A program made the position numbers and the translations under genes. From contig MNCI01002752.1 of assembly GCA_015680685.1 (NCBI GenBank), positions 82,850 through 110,994 of the forward strand: a stretch of DNA of 28,145 nt, read 5' to 3'. The DNA comes from Gnetum montanum (Eukaryota > Streptophyta > Gnetopsida > Gnetales > Gnetaceae). Shown in pieces: positions 27,868-28,145 of the stretch (positions are counted from its first letter, which is position 1; the number at the start of each line of letters is the position of its first letter). Below the pieces are notes generated by a model that was not told the DNA's origin, did no database searches, and saw only the letters and a program-made list of their open reading frames with translations.

Positions 27868-28145
27868 ATGGCTTCTTCTCACGAAATCAACTCACCTAAG
27901 GACAATACAGGAGAAAGTCAGCATCATACGCATAACCGAGATCAACCATGTCCTCAACAATCTAAGGTCACATATACTCATCCCGATGAGTATGTGCCGG
28001 ATTTTACCTTTGTTTTCCATCAAGATGAGCAACTGCGGTGGAGAGACATGCAAGGTAACATCATGTTATCCCAAGATCGCTCTGCTCCCAACATGCTTTT
28101 CTGTGCCTTGGTACGAATTGGCATGCAAGAGCTGATTACTGAATA
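27868..28145 (+). CDS. gag: N-terminal part of gag, element F, open to window edge
   Basis: ATG 27868 (MASSHEINSPKD), 92 codons plus two bases without a stop. The core YTHPDEYVPDFTFVFHQDEQ and RWRDMQGNIM matches gag of B (1738 on) and C (14317 on), which supports the start. This N-terminal domain precedes the capsid core in C; I do not recognise it outside this group and it is absent from element A. The rest of gag and pol would lie right of the window. It is the only coding segment here with no visible damage, so F may be recent. Confidence 0.82.
   Translation, partial: MASSHEINSPKDNTGESQHHTHNRDQPCPQQSKVTYTHPDEYVPDFTFVFHQDEQLRWRDMQGNIMLSQDRSAPNMLFCALVRIGMQELITE

Larger units (their letters stand above)
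26652..28145 (+). mobile_element. 5' part of a young LTR retrotransposon, element F
   Basis: LTR 26652-27721, perfect primer site, leader and an open gag frame to the window edge. Cleanest sequence in the window: no stop in the visible gag, intact palindromes and primer site. The last five bases before the LTR are CTAAT (26647-26651), which should recur after the 3' LTR outside the window. Same LTR subfamily as G and E. Confidence 0.9.

Noticed and set aside
1-28145. tRNA, rRNA or host protein genes
   Set aside because: None seen; the only tRNA-like strings are the 18-base primer sites next to LTRs.

Overview
The window is a block of nested LTR retrotransposons in a plant nuclear genome; I see no host gene, tRNA or rRNA. 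All elements with readable protein belong to one Ty3/gypsy lineage. It looks Athila-like: primer sites complementary to the 3' end of tRNA-Asp, a long gag-pol frame, a pol of RT, RNase H and DDX35E integrase order, and a third long ORF downstream of pol. The species cannot be told from the sequence; I infer a seed plant from the retrotransposon type.

Layout. 1-312 is the 3' end of an LTR (element G, +). 313-781 is part of a related LTR (element E, +), which G appears to have entered. E sits inside the gag of element B (-): gag 782-1738, LTR 1890-2576 continuing at 11229-11469. B's LTR is split by the complete element A (-, 2577-11228, TSD CACTC). B itself interrupts the third ORF of element D (+), whose last part, polypurine tract and 3' LTR occupy 11470-12987. 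D lies in the leader of a very old minus-strand element H (12988-13263, LTR 25780-26626), and H's LTR end was hit by the complete element C (+, 13264-25777, TSD GTTGA). To the right a young element F (+) begins at 26652: full 5' LTR, perfect primer site, open gag running off the window. Inferred order of arrival: H, then D, B, then A and E, then G; C entered H independently; F sits outside H.

How the parts work together. C has gag, pol and ORF3, all broken by stop codons. A has gag and ORF3 but no pol, so it looks like a non-autonomous partner that needed polymerase and integrase from a C-like relative. In both, ORF3 (about 930 codons, long coiled-coil C-terminus) is preceded by its own TATA promoter inside the element.

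Most interesting signal. Every well-kept LTR, and each internal promoter, carries an array of 6-bp palindromes at fixed spacings upstream of the TATA box. LTR arrays follow TATA-24/25-14-19/20-14. The internal arrays of A and C follow 21-14-14-17-14 exactly in both. The palindrome itself differs between elements (GATATC type in A and F; GTCGAC/GTATAC type in C) but is the same type in the LTR and the internal promoter of one element. This suggests a co-evolving, sequence-specific promoter code shared by genomic and ORF3 transcription.

A caution: 18361-18667 is an inverted copy of 17976-18282, bounded by single N bases, and is probably an assembly error in C's pol. All positions, alignments and counts here were made by eye.
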